From DAOMOP01 sp035444405 (GTDB lineage Bacteria; Pseudomonadota; Gammaproteobacteria; Burkholderiales; Rhodocyclaceae), in NCBI GenBank assembly GCA_035444405.1, contig DAOMOP010000229.1, positions 1 through 5,867 of the forward strand: a DNA stretch of 5,867 bases. Reading direction: 5' to 3'. The notes below the pieces were generated by a model, which saw only the letters and a list, made by a program, of their open reading frames with translations, was not told the DNA's origin and did no database searches. Below are positions 4,942 through 5,867 of this stretch, one piece after another (within the stretch, counting starts at the first letter, position 1; each line of letters starts with the position of its first letter). A program made the position numbers and the translations under genes.

Positions 4942-5867
4942 TCACGCGCGGCGCGCGCTGCCCTGCACCGGCGCCGCCGTGGCGCGCGCATCGAGCGCGC
5001 GGCGGTACTGGATCGCCTCGGCGACATGGGCAGCACCGACCCGCTCGGCACCGGCCAGATCGGCGATCGTGCGCGCGACGCGCAGGATGCGGTGATAGGC
5101 GCGCGCGGACAGATCGAGCCGCTCGATCGCCTGCGCGAGCAGCTTCTGGCCATGCTCGTCCGGCACGCACAATGCGTCCACGCGGCCCGGCTCGATGCGG
5201 CTGTTCGGACCGTTCTGGCGCCGCTGCTGGCAGGCCCACGCCTGCGCGACGCGTTCGCGCACGATTGCGCTCGGCTCGCCGGCCGGCTGCGCCTGCATGT
5301 CGGCGGCGGCGAGCAGCGGCACCTCGATGATGATGTCGATGCGGTCGAGCAGCGGCCCCGACAGCTTGGCGCGGTAGCGGCGCACCTGCTCGGGCGAGCA
5401 CGCGCAGCGCCCGGACGGATCGCCGAGATGGCCGCACGGGCACGGATTCATCGCCGCGACGAGCTGGAAGCGCGCCGGGAACTCGGCCCGCTGGCGCGCC
5501 CGCGACACCGTGATCGCGCCGCTTTCGAGCGGCTCGCGCAGCGCCTCGAGCACGCGGCGGTCGAATTCGGGCAGCTCGTCGAGGAACAGCACGCCGCAGT
5601 GGGCGAGGCTGATCTCGCCCGGCCGCGGCGTCGCACCGCCACCCACCAGCGCCGCCGCCGAGGCCGAGTGGTGCGGCGCGCGGAACGGACGCTGCGCCCA
5701 GCGCCGCGCATCGAACGCGCCATCGAGCGAATGCACGGCGGCGCTCTCGATCGCCTCGTCCTCGCCCATCGGCGGCAGCAGCCCCGGCAGGCGCTGCGCC
5801 AGCATCGACTTGCCGGTGCCGGGCGGGCCGAACATCAGCAGCGCATGCTGGCCGGCGGCGGCGATCT
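4942..5867 (-). CDS. comM: YifB/ComM-type Mg-chelatase-like AAA+ ATPase, C-terminal part (cut by the window edge)
   Basis: ComM is a cytoplasmic hexameric AAA+ helicase shown in Vibrio cholerae to drive branch migration during natural transformation; many non-transformable bacteria also have it, usually annotated yifB. The last 307 residues are present and the frame is open across the right edge. Order from the edge: IAAAGQHALLMFGPPGTGKS with the Walker A GPPGTGKS (about 5829-5806); APHHSASAAALVGGG; the Walker B LFLDELPEF; the AMNPCPCG segment followed by GRCACSP, a four-cysteine stretch typical of the family; SGPLLDRIDI; and the C-terminal Mg-chelatase domain with LSARAYHRILRVARTIADL. The Ala-rich end beyond QYRR is unremarkable. 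The N-terminal Lon-like domain and the start would lie to the right. The ATG at 5835 is internal and is not the start. Confidence 0.95.
   Translation of the reverse strand, partial: IAAAGQHALLMFGPPGTGKSMLAQRLPGLLPPMGEDEAIESAAVHSLDGAFDARRWAQRPFRAPHHSASAAALVGGGATPRPGEISLAHCGVLFLDELPEFDRRVLEALREPLESGAITVSRARQRAEFPARFQLVAAMNPCPCGHLGDPSGRCACSPEQVRRYRAKLSGPLLDRIDIIIEVPLLAAADMQAQPAGEPSAIVRERVAQAWACQQRRQNGPNSRIEPGRVDALCVPDEHGQKLLAQAIERLDLSARAYHRILRVARTIADLAGAERVGAAHVAEAIQYRRALDARATAAPVQGSARRA

Noticed and set aside
3939..5330. Plus-strand frame of 463 codons opposite the transporter and comM
   Set aside because: It is very rich in Arg, Gln and His, lacks any motif, and is antisense to two recognised genes.
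5397..5464. Four-cysteine stretch of the ComM-like protein as a novel zinc-finger insertion
   Set aside because: The NPCPCG...GRCACSP segment is a normal feature of YifB/ComM proteins and not an insertion peculiar to this one.

Overview
The window reads as ordinary chromosome of a very GC-rich betaproteobacterium (Burkholderiales or Rhodocyclales). The evidence is the strong G/C bias at third codon positions, the protein families present, and an S-adenosylhomocysteine (SAH) riboswitch ahead of metH, an arrangement known mainly from Beta- and Gammaproteobacteria. The genus cannot be fixed from sequence alone. No phage, transposase gene, CRISPR array, tRNA or rRNA is visible.

Layout from left to right: (1) 1-1174, minus strand, the N-terminal 391 codons of cobalamin-dependent methionine synthase MetH, running off the left edge. 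(2) 1175-1476, a non-coding region read toward metH. It holds a long inverted repeat just after the upstream gene, a sigma70-like promoter, an SAH aptamer and a 16-bp hairpin that competes with the aptamer's closing stem. (3) 1477-2109, minus strand, a small lipoprotein with two BamE/SmpA-like segments and a Trp/Gly/Pro-rich tail. (4) 2242-2877, minus strand, pdxH (pyridoxamine 5'-phosphate oxidase). (5) 3002-3394, plus strand, a single-domain rhodanese transcribed divergently from pdxH. (6) 3465-4658, minus strand, a Bcr/CflA-type drug efflux transporter convergent with the rhodanese. (7) 4659-4941, a non-coding region with a possible promoter and a 16-bp dyad. (8) 4942-5867, minus strand, the C-terminal part of a YifB/ComM Mg-chelatase-like AAA+ protein, running off the right edge.

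The genes do not form one pathway. MetH recycles homocysteine to methionine, and its leader should raise expression when SAH, the by-product of methylation, builds up. PdxH supplies PLP, a cofactor used widely in amino-acid and sulfur metabolism. The rhodanese handles sulfane sulfur or is a generic sulfurtransferase. The transporter and ComM are independent. The most informative part is the metH leader, where promoter, aptamer, expression platform and ribosome site can all be read directly. The most puzzling is the perfect 23-bp inverted repeat beside it, which looks like a dispersed palindromic element as much as a terminator. I found no convincing new multi-gene system.
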